Of a stretch of 64,000 nucleotides of DNA, positions 17,804 through 26,044 are shown in pieces; the first letter of the stretch is position 1; each line of letters starts with the position of its first letter. The stretch is from assembly GCF_022898935.1 (NCBI RefSeq), contig NZ_JALIRP010000011.1:62001-126000 (forward strand), written 5' to 3'. A program made the position numbers and the translations under genes. Source of the DNA: Paenibacillus mangrovi. GTDB lineage: Bacteria > Bacillota > Bacilli > Paenibacillales > Paenibacillaceae. The notes under the pieces were generated by a model. The model was not told where the DNA came from and did not search any database. It saw nothing but the letters and a program-made list of their open reading frames with translations.

Positions 17804-17926
17804 GTAACAAATTGTATCGAACTCACCGTTTAAGTCCTAAAAAAAGAATTGACTAGTTACAATTTGTATCGTAAAGTAAAAAATGTAAATGATACTATTT
17901 GTATCTTTATAGAAACAATATGTATC
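17804..17926. promoter_or_regulatory. array of four XRE operator-like dyads
   Basis: Four 15-mers ending in GTATC: GTAACAAATTGTATC (17804-17818), GTTACAATTTGTATC (17856-17870), GATACTATTTGTATC (17891-17905, arms perfect) and GAAACAATATGTATC (17912-17926). Start-to-start distances are 52, 35 and 21 bases. All lie in the divergent region between the XRE gene and the gene at 17982 and would overlap both promoters. Confidence 0.7.
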
Positions 17927-17981
17927 AATAAGCAGTGTAGTCAATATCCTTACTTTTATACCATAAGGCAGGGTTGAACCC

Positions 17982-18401
17982 ATGAATATGTTGACGGCAT
18001 ACGGAAAACCTCTTCAAACGTACATATCCATTCATCAAATCGGTGAAAATGCTATTTTTTTAAACCGTTCCCGTCCGGTTGTCTTATGGGATCTTGAATC
18101 CCAAATGCTCGTCTTCATCAGCGATTTGAACTTCCCACTTTTGCCTGAGATCCGGCTGTGCTTTGACATCGAGTGTCAAGGAGAGCTCTTATGCCGGACT
18201 TACGGCAAGCTGCTTTGGAAAGAAAACAGCCTGACGGAGGCTATACAGTATGGCGTCCTGCTTGAGCCTGGGGAGGTGAATATAGCAAAAAAAATCACCC
18301 ACACCCTCATGGGCGGCAGAATCGACGATCACAAGTATGATTTTCATATGGATCTCATGAATGACAAAGGTAGCGGTCAAATCTTTGATATTTTTACTTA
18401 A
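17982..18401 (+). CDS. hypothetical protein (possibly PilZ-like fold)
   Basis: 139-residue soluble protein of unknown function, starting ATG 17982 after AGGCAGGG. It has several beta-strand-like stretches (AIFLNRSRPVVLWDLE, LLCRTYGKLLWKE, IQYGVLLEPGEVNIAKKI), and the phrase YGVLLEP near a short C-terminal helix recalls PilZ-type barrels. The RxxxR and DxSxxG c-di-GMP motifs are not present, so I do not claim ligand binding. It is divergent from the XRE gene across the four-dyad array and 160 bases upstream of the sugar transferase. A linked role in polysaccharide control is inference only. Confidence 0.6.
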   Translation: MNMLTAYGKPLQTYISIHQIGENAIFLNRSRPVVLWDLESQMLVFISDLNFPLLPEIRLCFDIECQGELLCRTYGKLLWKENSLTEAIQYGVLLEPGEVNIAKKITHTLMGGRIDDHKYDFHMDLMNDKGSGQIFDIFT

Positions 18402-18527
18402 TCATTTTGGCTAGGAATAAAGACATTTTACTATATTTATCAAAGGGCTGCATAGTGCTTTTGCCGAAGGTTTTACAAAATAGCCACTGAAACCGCAAAA
18501 CCCAATCTGTTAAGCGAGGGATGGATC

Positions 18528-18569
18528 TTGAGCAGTTTGATTTTTTATAAGCGGGTTACCTATGAATAG
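18528..18569 (+). CDS. possible 13-codon upstream ORF coupled to sugar transferase
   Basis: TTG 18528 has GCGAGGG 7 bases upstream, and its TAG (18567-18569) overlaps the ATG (18562) of the sugar transferase gene. The transferase itself has only a weak GCGGG site, so translation coupling would make sense. No similarity is possible at this length, and it may be chance. Confidence 0.3.
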   Translation: MSSLIFYKRVTYE

Positions 18570-19251
18570 TATAAATCCGTTAAAAAATACAATGGAATCC
18601 GGCCGTCAGCTTGAATCAATACCGCTGTTTGAAACGAAAAACCGCAATTTGTTCCGGATCAATAAACGAATCCAGGATATATGTCTCTCTCTTCTTGGGC
18701 TTATTTTGTTGTCTCCGCTGCTGCTCCTAATCTCGCTCCTGATTAAAGCTGAGGATCCCAAAGGTGCGGTTATTTTTGCCCAGACCCGGGTAGGAAAGAA
18801 CGGAAAGACATTTAAAATGTACAAATTCCGCTCCATGGTTCGTGATGCAGAGAAAATGCTGGGGAAGCTGATGGAACAGAACGAGGTCAGCGGAGCCATG
18901 TTTAAAATGAAAAATGACCCCAGAATTACCCGCGTGGGTCGTTTTATCCGTAAAACGAGTCTGGATGAGCTCCCTCAGCTGTTTAATGTGCTCAAAGGGG
19001 ATATGAGTCTGGTTGGTCCGAGGCCACCGCTGCCGCGGGAAGTGGATGACTATACTTCCTATGACATGATGAGGCTTCTGGTCGTGCCCGGCTGTACAGG
19101 GTTGTGGCAGATCAGCGGCAGAAACCACGTGGGATTTCAGGAAATGGTGGAGCTCGATCTCGAATACATACGCAATCAATCCTTTTTCAAGGATATGGTG
19201 ATTTTATTCAAGACCGTGAAAGTGTTTTTCGGAGAGGATAATGCTTACTGA
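18562..19251 (+). CDS. bacterial sugar transferase (polyprenyl-phosphate glycosyl-1-phosphate transferase)
   Basis: 229-residue initiating transferase of the WcaJ/TuaA/EpsL type, moving a sugar-1-phosphate from a nucleotide sugar to undecaprenyl phosphate at the inner membrane face. One hydrophobic re-entrant or TM helix (about residues 33-56, ICLSLLGLILLSPLLLLISL) precedes the catalytic domain. Family motifs are VIFAQTRVGKNGKTF, MYKFRSMVRDAE, KTSLDELPQLFNVLKGDMSL, VGPRPPLPREV, PGCTGLWQISGRN and DLEYIRNQS. It is a short single-domain form. ATG 18562 is weakly primed; see the upstream ORF. It lies 60 bases before an LCP-family gene, consistent with synthesis and attachment of a surface polymer. 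Confidence 0.93.
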   Translation: MNSINPLKNTMESGRQLESIPLFETKNRNLFRINKRIQDICLSLLGLILLSPLLLLISLLIKAEDPKGAVIFAQTRVGKNGKTFKMYKFRSMVRDAEKMLGKLMEQNEVSGAMFKMKNDPRITRVGRFIRKTSLDELPQLFNVLKGDMSLVGPRPPLPREVDDYTSYDMMRLLVVPGCTGLWQISGRNHVGFQEMVELDLEYIRNQSFFKDMVILFKTVKVFFGEDNAY

Positions 19252-19314
19252 TTCGTAAAGCTTTGCCGCTCCCTGTCAGCGAGGGTGTAATCAGAAAGGT
19301 GGATGGTCTAATCC

Positions 19315-20298
19315 ATGCGAAAATGGGTTGTAATCCTCACTTCAGTATTTATCGTCATCTTGCTGGGCGTGGCCGGATATGCGGCATATATTTATCAATC
19401 CGTCAAAACGACAGCCCACCAGATCTACGAGAAAAGAGATGCTACGGTTCAGCCGAAACCGGTCAGTATGGAGGGGAAATCCACTCCGAGTACTTCAGCC
19501 GCAGGTGCGGGCGTTACTGAGCAGCCCAGCTCAGCCCAGGCAACGGCGCAGCCCATTAATCTCGAGGAGAAAAAGCCCTTCACGGTGCTTGTCCTAGGTG
19601 TGGATGAACGGGAACATGACAGAGGGCGCTCGGATGTGATGATCTTCATGACCGTCAATCCCGCGAAGCAAAGCATTCTCATGTTTAACATTCCGAGGGA
19701 TACACGAACGGAGATTATCGGACACGGCACGGTGGATAAGATCAATCACGCATACGCGTTTGGCGGAGTGAACATGTCAGTCAAAACCGTTGAGCATTTT
19801 CTGGATTATCCTGTAAATTACTATATTAAAGTGAATATGGAAGGCTTTGCTCATTTGATTGATTCCATGGGGGGCGTTGAGGTCAACAATCCCTTTGCCT
19901 TCTATTATGAGGGACATCAGTTTGAGAAGGGCGACCTGCAATTGGATGGAGAGGAAGCGCTGCTCTACTCACGGATGCGTTATGACGATCCGCGCGGCGA
20001 TATGGGCAGAAATACGAGGCAACGGCAAATTTTGAAGCAGGTGATCAAAAATTCGCTCAAAATTACGAATGTGGTCAAAATTGAGTCGCTCCTCGCCGAA
20101 GTGGGTGACAGCGTCAAGACGGATATCACTTTTGATGATATGAAGACTTTCTTGACGGATTACCGCACGGATTTGAAACAGATCGATCAGGTTGAGATCA
20201 GCGGCCAGGGAGAAAGAATCAATGGAATCTGGTATTATCTGGTCAGCGATAAAGAACGAAGCCGTATTCATAATCTGATCAAAGAGCATTTACAATAG
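19315..20298 (+). CDS. LytR-CpsA-Psr (LCP) family phosphotransferase
   Basis: 327-residue LCP protein that would attach an undecaprenyl-linked anionic polymer to peptidoglycan outside the membrane. The N terminus has one TM helix (about residues 5-26), then a Thr/Gln/Ala/Pro-rich spacer, then the LCP domain from about residue 92: FTVLVLGVDERE, RGRSDVMIFMTVNP, FNIPRDTRTEI (active-site arginines), DKINHAYAFGG, VEVNNPFAF, ALLYSRMRYDDPRGDMGR and TRQRQILK. ATG 19315 is preceded by AAAGGTGG. It probably works with the sugar transferase just upstream. A terminator hairpin follows. Confidence 0.93.
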   Translation: MRKWVVILTSVFIVILLGVAGYAAYIYQSVKTTAHQIYEKRDATVQPKPVSMEGKSTPSTSAAGAGVTEQPSSAQATAQPINLEEKKPFTVLVLGVDEREHDRGRSDVMIFMTVNPAKQSILMFNIPRDTRTEIIGHGTVDKINHAYAFGGVNMSVKTVEHFLDYPVNYYIKVNMEGFAHLIDSMGGVEVNNPFAFYYEGHQFEKGDLQLDGEEALLYSRMRYDDPRGDMGRNTRQRQILKQVIKNSLKITNVVKIESLLAEVGDSVKTDITFDDMKTFLTDYRTDLKQIDQVEISGQGERINGIWYYLVSDKERSRIHNLIKEHLQ

Positions 20299-20316
20299 AA
20301 GTTTTAGAGCCGAATA

Positions 20317-20349
20317 CCGTTATGGAGCTGCTGTCCATAGCGGCTTTTT
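20317..20349 (+). terminator. Rho-independent terminator after LCP gene
   Basis: CCGTTATGGA / TCCATAGCGG stem (one mismatch) with 7-base loop and TTTTT. Confidence 0.8.
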
Positions 20350-20474
20350 GCTTTTCAATCAGAATTGCTTGACATCAAATCGTGATTGATGTAGATTTCT
20401 GTTAGTGATACAAAACGTAACTTTTAATTCTAGTAATGATACAGTATTGACTTTAATAACCAAAGGAGAGGAAG

Positions 20475-20687
20475 TTGGTTCGGATGAACGATCAGCGGTA
20501 CGTCTATTGCTTATGCTGTGAGAGAATGGTGCCCGCATCGGAAACGGCGTATATTTTCCGGACGGGATATTACCGTACCATTGTTCCTTTGGGCTATTGT
20601 GAAGATTGTTATAATCAGGCGGGAAAAGAGATCGATTTTCTGTATACGGGGTATTTGCAGAAAGGGTATGATACAATGAGGCGATAA
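20475..20687 (+). CDS. small zinc-ribbon-like protein
   Basis: 67-70 residue protein with two cysteine pairs, YCLCCERMVP near the N terminus and GYCEDCYNQ in the middle, spaced like a treble-clef or zinc ribbon. TTG 20475 and ATG 20484 are both served by AAGGAGAGG, and I cannot choose. It sits about 20 bases before the ABC transporter pair and is probably in the same operon. Function unknown. Confidence 0.6.
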   Translation: MVRMNDQRYVYCLCCERMVPASETAYIFRTGYYRTIVPLGYCEDCYNQAGKEIDFLYTGYLQKGYDTMRR

Positions 20688-20709
20688 CCTACGATAAGGA
20701 GTGAAGCGG

Positions 20710-21624
20710 ATGCAGCATGAACCGGTGGTTCGGCTGAAAGGAGTGACGAAGAAGGTTGCTTCCAAGATTCTAGTGGAAAATGTTACACTCGACATTCCGC
20801 CCGGGCAGGTCTTCGGTTTTCTTGGGCCCAATGGTGCAGGGAAAACAACGACGATCCGGATGATGGTCGGTTTGACCTCTATCAGCCAAGGAGATATCCA
20901 AATTTGTGGTTACAGCATTAAGGAGCATTTCGAAAAGGCCGTTTCTCATGTCGGCGCTATTGTTGAAAATCCGGAGATGTATAAGTTTTTGACGGGATAC
21001 CAGAATCTACGGCACTTTGCCCGGATGATGACTGGCATTACCGAAGCGAGAATCCAGGAGGTAATCCAAGTTGTAGGTCTTAGTAACCGAATTCACGATA
21101 AGGTGCGAACCTATTCGCTTGGGATGAGACAGCGACTCGGCGTAGCTCAGGCTATCTTACACCGGCCCAAGCTGCTGATTCTGGACGAGCCTACGAATGG
21201 ACTGGACCCACAAGGGATCCGGGAGCTTCGGGATTACCTGCGGCATTTGTGCCATGAAGAGGGGACAACGGTTTTTGTCTCCAGCCATCTGCTATCTGAA
21301 ATGGAACTCATGTGCGATAGTGTCGCGATCATTCAAAATGGACGCTTGATTGATGTTCGTTCGCTTAATAACAGCAGTGGAGAAGGGCAAGGCTCGGCGG
21401 CGGAAACGGCATTTCTGGTTGATGAGCCAGATAAGGCGCTTTCCATCCTTGGAAGTGGTACGCAGCAGGGCAGCCTCATTACTTTAAAGCTGACCCGGGA
21501 CGAAATTGCCGAGACGAATGCAAGACTCGTGCAGGCGGGAATCAAGGTGTATAGCATACATAACGTCACCCGTTCGCTGGAAGAACAGTTCCTGGAAATG
21601 ACAGGGGGTGACCAGATTGGGTAA
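20710..21624 (+). CDS. ABC transporter ATP-binding protein (BcrA type)
   Basis: 304-residue nucleotide-binding subunit of an ABC-2 exporter. Walker A is GPNGAGKTT, the signature YSLGMRQRLG, Walker B LLILDEPTNGLDP, and the H-loop is in VFVSSHLLSEME, as in BcrA/CcmA-like ATPases. The C-terminal 90 residues form the usual accessory domain. ATG 20710 is chosen because AAGGAG lies 9 bases upstream; GTG 20701 is in frame but too close. The permease gene overlaps its 3' end. The cargo (bacteriocin, lipid or drug) cannot be told. Confidence 0.92.
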   Translation: MQHEPVVRLKGVTKKVASKILVENVTLDIPPGQVFGFLGPNGAGKTTTIRMMVGLTSISQGDIQICGYSIKEHFEKAVSHVGAIVENPEMYKFLTGYQNLRHFARMMTGITEARIQEVIQVVGLSNRIHDKVRTYSLGMRQRLGVAQAILHRPKLLILDEPTNGLDPQGIRELRDYLRHLCHEEGTTVFVSSHLLSEMELMCDSVAIIQNGRLIDVRSLNNSSGEGQGSAAETAFLVDEPDKALSILGSGTQQGSLITLKLTRDEIAETNARLVQAGIKVYSIHNVTRSLEEQFLEMTGGDQIG

Positions 21625-22399
21625 TTTTTTGGGCCTCGTGCAAAATGAAAACATGAAAATTTACCGTCGTGCCCGGACCTGGGTAATGCTCGGGATACTT
21701 ATCATTGTCACCCTGTTGATTCCGGTGCTGTTTTCAATGGTGGACTATGAAGGGAACACCTCTGTTTGGGACAGCGTCGTTCTGAGCACTACCTTTACTT
21801 TTTATTTATGTACGATCTTTTCGGTCATCGTCGCGGCGGATTCCGTGGCAGGCGAGTTCTCATGGGGAACGATCAAGCTGCTCCTGATCAGACCATGGAG
21901 CCGTTCCAAAATTCTGCTATCCAAGTATGTTTCAGTGATTCTGTTCAGTTTGCTCAGCACGCTGCTGCTTGCAGGAGTATCGATCCTGATATCTAGTCTC
22001 CTGTTCTCCAGCACCGTGGAGAGCGGCCTGTTCCCCCCAGGGAAAAGCGGACTAGCATTTACACTCCAATATATTTTTTGCAATTATGTTAATTTGTTTA
22101 TTACGGTTGCGATCGCGTTTATGCTCTCGACCGTTTTCCGTTCAGGAGGTCTCGCGATTGGGCTTTCCCTGTTCATCATGTTTACCAAAGGAATATTCAC
22201 GAGTCTGTTTGATCCTGATCGGTATGCATGGGCCAAATATTTGATCTTCACGCAAATGGACCTTACGAAATATCTGCAAAGCGGCGAGGGACCGGGTGGC
22301 ACAACGCTGGGCTTTTCGCTTGCTGTACTTGCCGTGTATTATATCGTCTTTCTGGCCGTTTCCTGGTATGTCTTCAGTAAGAGGGACATTGCCGCTTAA
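21608..22399 (+). CDS. ABC-2 type transporter permease
   Basis: 263-residue membrane partner of the preceding ATPase, with six predicted TM helices (about residues 22-42, 55-78, 100-125, 150-172, 180-198 and 236-256) and the mid-chain phrase VAGEFSWGTIKLLLIRPWSR typical of BcrB/ABC-2 permeases. GTG 21608 overlaps the ATPase gene by 17 bases and is preceded by AGGGGG, indicating coupled translation. A bidirectional terminator lies downstream. Confidence 0.9.
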   Translation: MTRLGNFLGLVQNENMKIYRRARTWVMLGILIIVTLLIPVLFSMVDYEGNTSVWDSVVLSTTFTFYLCTIFSVIVAADSVAGEFSWGTIKLLLIRPWSRSKILLSKYVSVILFSLLSTLLLAGVSILISSLLFSSTVESGLFPPGKSGLAFTLQYIFCNYVNLFITVAIAFMLSTVFRSGGLAIGLSLFIMFTKGIFTSLFDPDRYAWAKYLIFTQMDLTKYLQSGEGPGGTTLGFSLAVLAVYYIVFLAVSWYVFSKRDIAA

Positions 22400-22416
22400 A
22401 GCCTTCGAATATGTCA

Positions 22417-22476
22417 AAAGCCCGCTGCAGCACGGAGTGTGGATTCGTTCACACCCCCGCTGCGGCGGGCTTTTTT
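22417..22476. terminator. bidirectional terminator
   Basis: AAAAGCCCGC and GCGGGCTTTTTT with an additional GTGTGGA...TTCACAC internal pairing; shared by the permease gene and the convergent bactofilin gene. Confidence 0.75.
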
Positions 22477-22480
22477 GTGT

Positions 22481-22903
22481 TTAGATAGCTTCCGTTTCCA
22501 CAAGGCATACATCAGCGGCAGGAAGCGAACTCGGCTGTTCATCCTTCTTGGGCTCCATTTTGCTGGACCCATTCAGAATTCCACCCTCGGTAATCACCAG
22601 GGATGTGGCGGCGAGCACGTCTCCGTACATTTGACCGGTAGAGGTGATCGTCAGCTTGTCTTCCGCCTGGACATCCCCGTAAACTTTTCCAGCAATAATG
22701 ACCTCTCTAGCCTTAATGTCAGAGCGGGCGACCGCATGCTCGCCGACCGTGACACAGGCCCGGCTCTCGATGATTCCGTTGAATGTACCTTCAATACGCA
22801 CATTGGCCTCGCAGGATAGAGCTCCTTCGACTTCAGTCCCCCGCCCAACCAGGGAATCGGTAGGCATGAATGCGTTTTTGGATGCTTTGGATCTGCCCAA
22901 CAT
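22481..22903 (-). CDS. bactofilin (polymer-forming cytoskeletal protein)
   Basis: 140-residue bactofilin, which forms nucleotide-free filaments that recruit wall enzymes. The right-handed beta-helix core is seen as short repeating turns (ALSCEANVRIEGTFNGIIES, then ACVTVGEHAVARSDIKAREV, then IIAGKVYGDVQAEDKLTIT, then GQMYGDVLA, then LVITEGGILNGSSKM). The N and C tails are short and polar. ATG 22903 follows AAGGAGGTAC. It is 10 bases downstream of an M23 peptidase gene on the same strand, a pairing also known for Helicobacter CcmA-Csd1, which suggests a common role in wall shape. Confidence 0.92.
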   Translation of the reverse strand: MLGRSKASKNAFMPTDSLVGRGTEVEGALSCEANVRIEGTFNGIIESRACVTVGEHAVARSDIKAREVIIAGKVYGDVQAEDKLTITSTGQMYGDVLAATSLVITEGGILNGSSKMEPKKDEQPSSLPAADVCLVETEAI

Positions 22904-22912
22904 AGTACCTCC

Positions 22913-23923
22913 TTAATTGATTTCAGAATTGGTCGAACGGATATAAGAGAGTGGGTTGACGGGTTTATCCTGCTTGACGACCTGGAAATGAAGATGAGGT
23001 CCGGTGCTGCGCCCGGTTGAGCCGAGGAGGGCGATCTGTTCGCCTTTGTCGACCGAATCGCCTTCATTCACCTGTATCTTACTGAGATGCATATACCAGG
23101 TTTGCAGCCCGTTCGGGTGTTCGATGACGACATACCGGCCGCGCGCTCCGCCTTGCTCTGCTGTAACCACTTTACCTGCGCCTGCGGCGTATACGGGTCC
23201 ACCGTCTTCTCCAGCAATATCAATGCCCGCATGGAAGGCGGCTTTGCCTGTAAAAGGATCCGTCCGATAACCGAAGCTGGAGGTCATCACCTTGGAGGCG
23301 GTTGGCCATAATGTTGGATCTCCCGAAATTTGCGTCTCTGTTTCCTGGGCTTTTTTCAGCGTGTGGGGGACCGTACTTTCCATTGTTTTCAGCAGCTCCT
23401 GCATTTCCTGAAAGTCGTCTTTCGTCTCCTGGGCAAGATCCAGCATTTCATTATCATACACGGCAATGAACTCGCCCCCGACATGCTCTGAAGCGTCCCA
23501 GGACAGGGAAGACACTTTATCCTTGGAATCGTCCGTGGACATGCTTGTGCTGTGTTTGTCGATAAACTTCTGCAGCTGCTGTTCCAGCTCATCCACATGC
23601 TCCATTTTCTGCTGCATATCCTTCGCCTGGGATGACAGTTTGATCATTTCATTTTGCAGGCGCTCGATGGATTGCTCGCGGCTGTTCACCGAGCTCTGAA
23701 GCTGGAGGTTTTTCATATGTTCAAGGTTAACCTTCTGTTCCAGGTGAGAGATGACCTGGGAAGAATGAGCCTGCAGGGCAAGCACGAGACCGGACAACGA
23801 GAGAACGGCGGCTGCGGGGACGGCCAACATCAAGGGCTTGGACAGATGAATCTGCTTCACCGAACGCTGGGCGTCCCGCATGACCAGGAGTGTCATACGT
23901 CGATTGGCGGTTGCACTTTTCAT
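22913..23923 (-). CDS. M23 family metallopeptidase (membrane-anchored)
   Basis: 336-residue LytM-type endopeptidase predicted to cut peptidoglycan cross-bridges. A cytoplasmic N terminus is followed by a TM segment (about residues 30-52), a periplasm-side coiled coil (about 58-125, with LEQK and LQNEM heptads), and the M23 domain in the last 130 residues. Zinc ligands are visible in HAGIDIAG (HxxxD) and HLHFQV (HxH), with GSTGRSTGPHLHF typical of active members. ATG 23923 has AAAGGAG upstream; the frame is open further to 24079 without a site. It is in one operon with bactofilin. Confidence 0.92.
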   Translation of the reverse strand: MKSATANRRMTLLVMRDAQRSVKQIHLSKPLMLAVPAAAVLSLSGLVLALQAHSSQVISHLEQKVNLEHMKNLQLQSSVNSREQSIERLQNEMIKLSSQAKDMQQKMEHVDELEQQLQKFIDKHSTSMSTDDSKDKVSSLSWDASEHVGGEFIAVYDNEMLDLAQETKDDFQEMQELLKTMESTVPHTLKKAQETETQISGDPTLWPTASKVMTSSFGYRTDPFTGKAAFHAGIDIAGEDGGPVYAAGAGKVVTAEQGGARGRYVVIEHPNGLQTWYMHLSKIQVNEGDSVDKGEQIALLGSTGRSTGPHLHFQVVKQDKPVNPLSYIRSTNSEIN

Positions 23924-24128
23924 GGCAGCTCCTTTCTGTAGCGTCATTATACTTGTCTTATAATCTATGTATTCGATATAAGCCCGAAACATGTCTAAAA
24001 TGTTACCAATTACTGCCCTCGCGTCTAGTGCGAGCCTCTTGAGGGGAAGTGTTGAATAAAGAAGGCTTGGTTTGGTCAATGATGGATAAATAACCGATCG
24101 GCATTTTTTCCGGCAAGGAGGCTGCCCT

Positions 24129-25559
24129 ATGGTGTGGCTGCTGTCCGCACTTATTATTTTTATTTTTCAGATCGCTACGATTCTGCTGCTTGAATTCCGC
24201 AATCCTTCGAAAACGATCGCATGGTTGTTCATCCTGTTCTGCTGTCCGATCATTGGCTTTGTCGTTTACTGTTTTGTGGCGCAGGATTACAAGGCAAGAA
24301 GACAGGTCCGTACCCGGGGATCGCGGCTGTTCCGGCAGATACGTTCCATTCTATGGAGCCGGGCGGTGATAGTGAAAGAAATAGGAGAGATGCATAATCC
24401 CGAATTCGAGCATCAGGAGCGGCTGTTCAACCTGCTATCCAAGCTGTCGGAAAGTCCGATTACAGGCTGCAACGCCAGCAGGGTACTGACGGACGGGGAA
24501 GAGGCTTTTGGCGCCATGTTGAAGGCGATGGAAGCGGCAAGGGAGCATATACATATCGAGTTTTATATTTTCCGGCATGATGTAATCGGAACCCAGTTCC
24601 AGGAGATCATGATCAGAAAAGCGAAGGAAGGCGTCAAGGTCCGGTTCATGTGTGACGGGCTGGGAAGCTATAAGCTGAAGCGGGAGTTTGTGGAGAAGCT
24701 GAAGGAGGCCGGAGTGCAGTTTTACTTCTTTTTGCCGCCGCTGCTGGCTTTTATCGACCGGCGCATCAACTACCGTAATCATCGCAAAATTATCGTGGTG
24801 GATGGATTGACCGGATTCGTAGGCGGACTGAACGTTGGGGATGATTATTTGGGTCAATATCCGAATATGGGTTACTGGAGAGACACTCATCTGCAAATCC
24901 AAGGTGACGCCGTCTATTATTTGCAAAACGTGTTCCTGAATGATTGGCAGCTGGCGTCAGGGGAAAAGATCGTGGATCCCGCACTTTATCCCGAACATGC
25001 ATGCGAAGCCGATGAGCAGATTCAGATTATCAGCAGCGGTCCGGATCAGAACTGGAATGCCATCCAGGAGCTGTGCTTCTCGGCCATTTCGGTGGCGAAA
25101 AAAAGAATCTGGATTACTTCGCCGTACTTTATTCCTGATCCGGGGGTTTATGAAGGGATGAAGACGGCTGCCGTAAGCGGGGTGGATGTAAGAATCATTA
25201 TTCCATGGAGATCAGATTCGAGACTGGTTCATCTGGCTTCGCTCTCGTATGTAGAAGAGCTGCTGCTGGCGGGCGTAAGGTTCTACCAATATCAGAAAGG
25301 CTTCATTCATGCCAAAGTGATGATCGTAGATCAGCTGCTGGCTTCGGTCGGCACCGCCAACATGGATATGCGCAGCTTCTTCTGCAATTTTGAATTGACG
25401 GCTGCGCTGTTTGAACAATCTTCAATAGAGCGGCTTGCAGCCGACTTTGAGGAGGACATGCGAGTGAGTCGTGAAATGACGAAGAAGGAGTTCCAGGAGC
25501 GGGCGTTTCTGCACAAAAAAGCTGAGATGCTCTGCCGCATGTTATCTCCGCTGCTGTAG
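24129..25559 (+). CDS. cls: cardiolipin synthase
   Basis: 476-residue phospholipase D superfamily enzyme that condenses two phosphatidylglycerols into cardiolipin at the membrane. Two N-terminal TM helices (residues 2-22 and 33-55, with the family phrase NPSKTIAWLFILFCCPIIGF) precede two HKD motifs: NHRKIIVVDG with His218, and HAKVMIVDQLLASVGTANMD with His394. Length matches bacterial Cls. ATG 24129 follows AAGGAGG. It is divergent from the M23 gene and has no close partner. Confidence 0.95.
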   Translation: MVWLLSALIIFIFQIATILLLEFRNPSKTIAWLFILFCCPIIGFVVYCFVAQDYKARRQVRTRGSRLFRQIRSILWSRAVIVKEIGEMHNPEFEHQERLFNLLSKLSESPITGCNASRVLTDGEEAFGAMLKAMEAAREHIHIEFYIFRHDVIGTQFQEIMIRKAKEGVKVRFMCDGLGSYKLKREFVEKLKEAGVQFYFFLPPLLAFIDRRINYRNHRKIIVVDGLTGFVGGLNVGDDYLGQYPNMGYWRDTHLQIQGDAVYYLQNVFLNDWQLASGEKIVDPALYPEHACEADEQIQIISSGPDQNWNAIQELCFSAISVAKKRIWITSPYFIPDPGVYEGMKTAAVSGVDVRIIIPWRSDSRLVHLASLSYVEELLLAGVRFYQYQKGFIHAKVMIVDQLLASVGTANMDMRSFFCNFELTAALFEQSSIERLAADFEEDMRVSREMTKKEFQERAFLHKKAEMLCRMLSPLL

Positions 25560-25589
25560 ATGCGGCTTCCGTGTGGGAGCTGCTTTACT

Positions 25590-25913
25590 TCAGGAGCGGG
25601 GAGCCCACAGTATGACGGCAACGCCTGCCAGACAAAGCATAGCTCCGATCCAGTCATACAGGTCAGGGGGATTTTTGTCGATGCCCCATCCCCATAGGAG
25701 CGCGAGTACGATAAAAACACCTCCATATGCGGCATACACGCGGCCAAAAGAGGGATAGTGCTGCAGCGTGGGAATAATGCCGTACAGAACAAGCACCACG
25801 GCGCCAACCACTCCGTACCACCAAGGCTTGGACTCCTTAATCCAGAGCCATACCAGGTATCCGCCGCCGATCTCTGCCAAGCCGGCTAACAAAAATAAAA
25901 TTATGGATCTCAT
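25590..25913 (-). CDS. YnfA/UPF0060 family small membrane protein
   Basis: 107-residue protein with four TM helices, matching the UPF0060/YnfA family of SMR-like transporters (MRSIILFLLAGLAEIGGGYL, then LHHYPSF-type segment read here as LQHYPSFGRVYAAYGG, then WGWGIDKNPPDLYDWIGA). A role in small cation or drug export is suggested for relatives. It is a single gene convergent with cls. Confidence 0.92.
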   Translation of the reverse strand: MRSIILFLLAGLAEIGGGYLVWLWIKESKPWWYGVVGAVVLVLYGIIPTLQHYPSFGRVYAAYGGVFIVLALLWGWGIDKNPPDLYDWIGAMLCLAGVAVILWAPRS

Positions 25914-26044
25914 GATAGAATATCTCCCATCGCATTAATACTTAGACAGAAACTATGATATAATATTAAAGAGCAATAATCACGGGAAAAGACTTTCCGT
26001 GTTATTTATATTCACACCAAATTAATAAGAATCGGGGGAATTCG

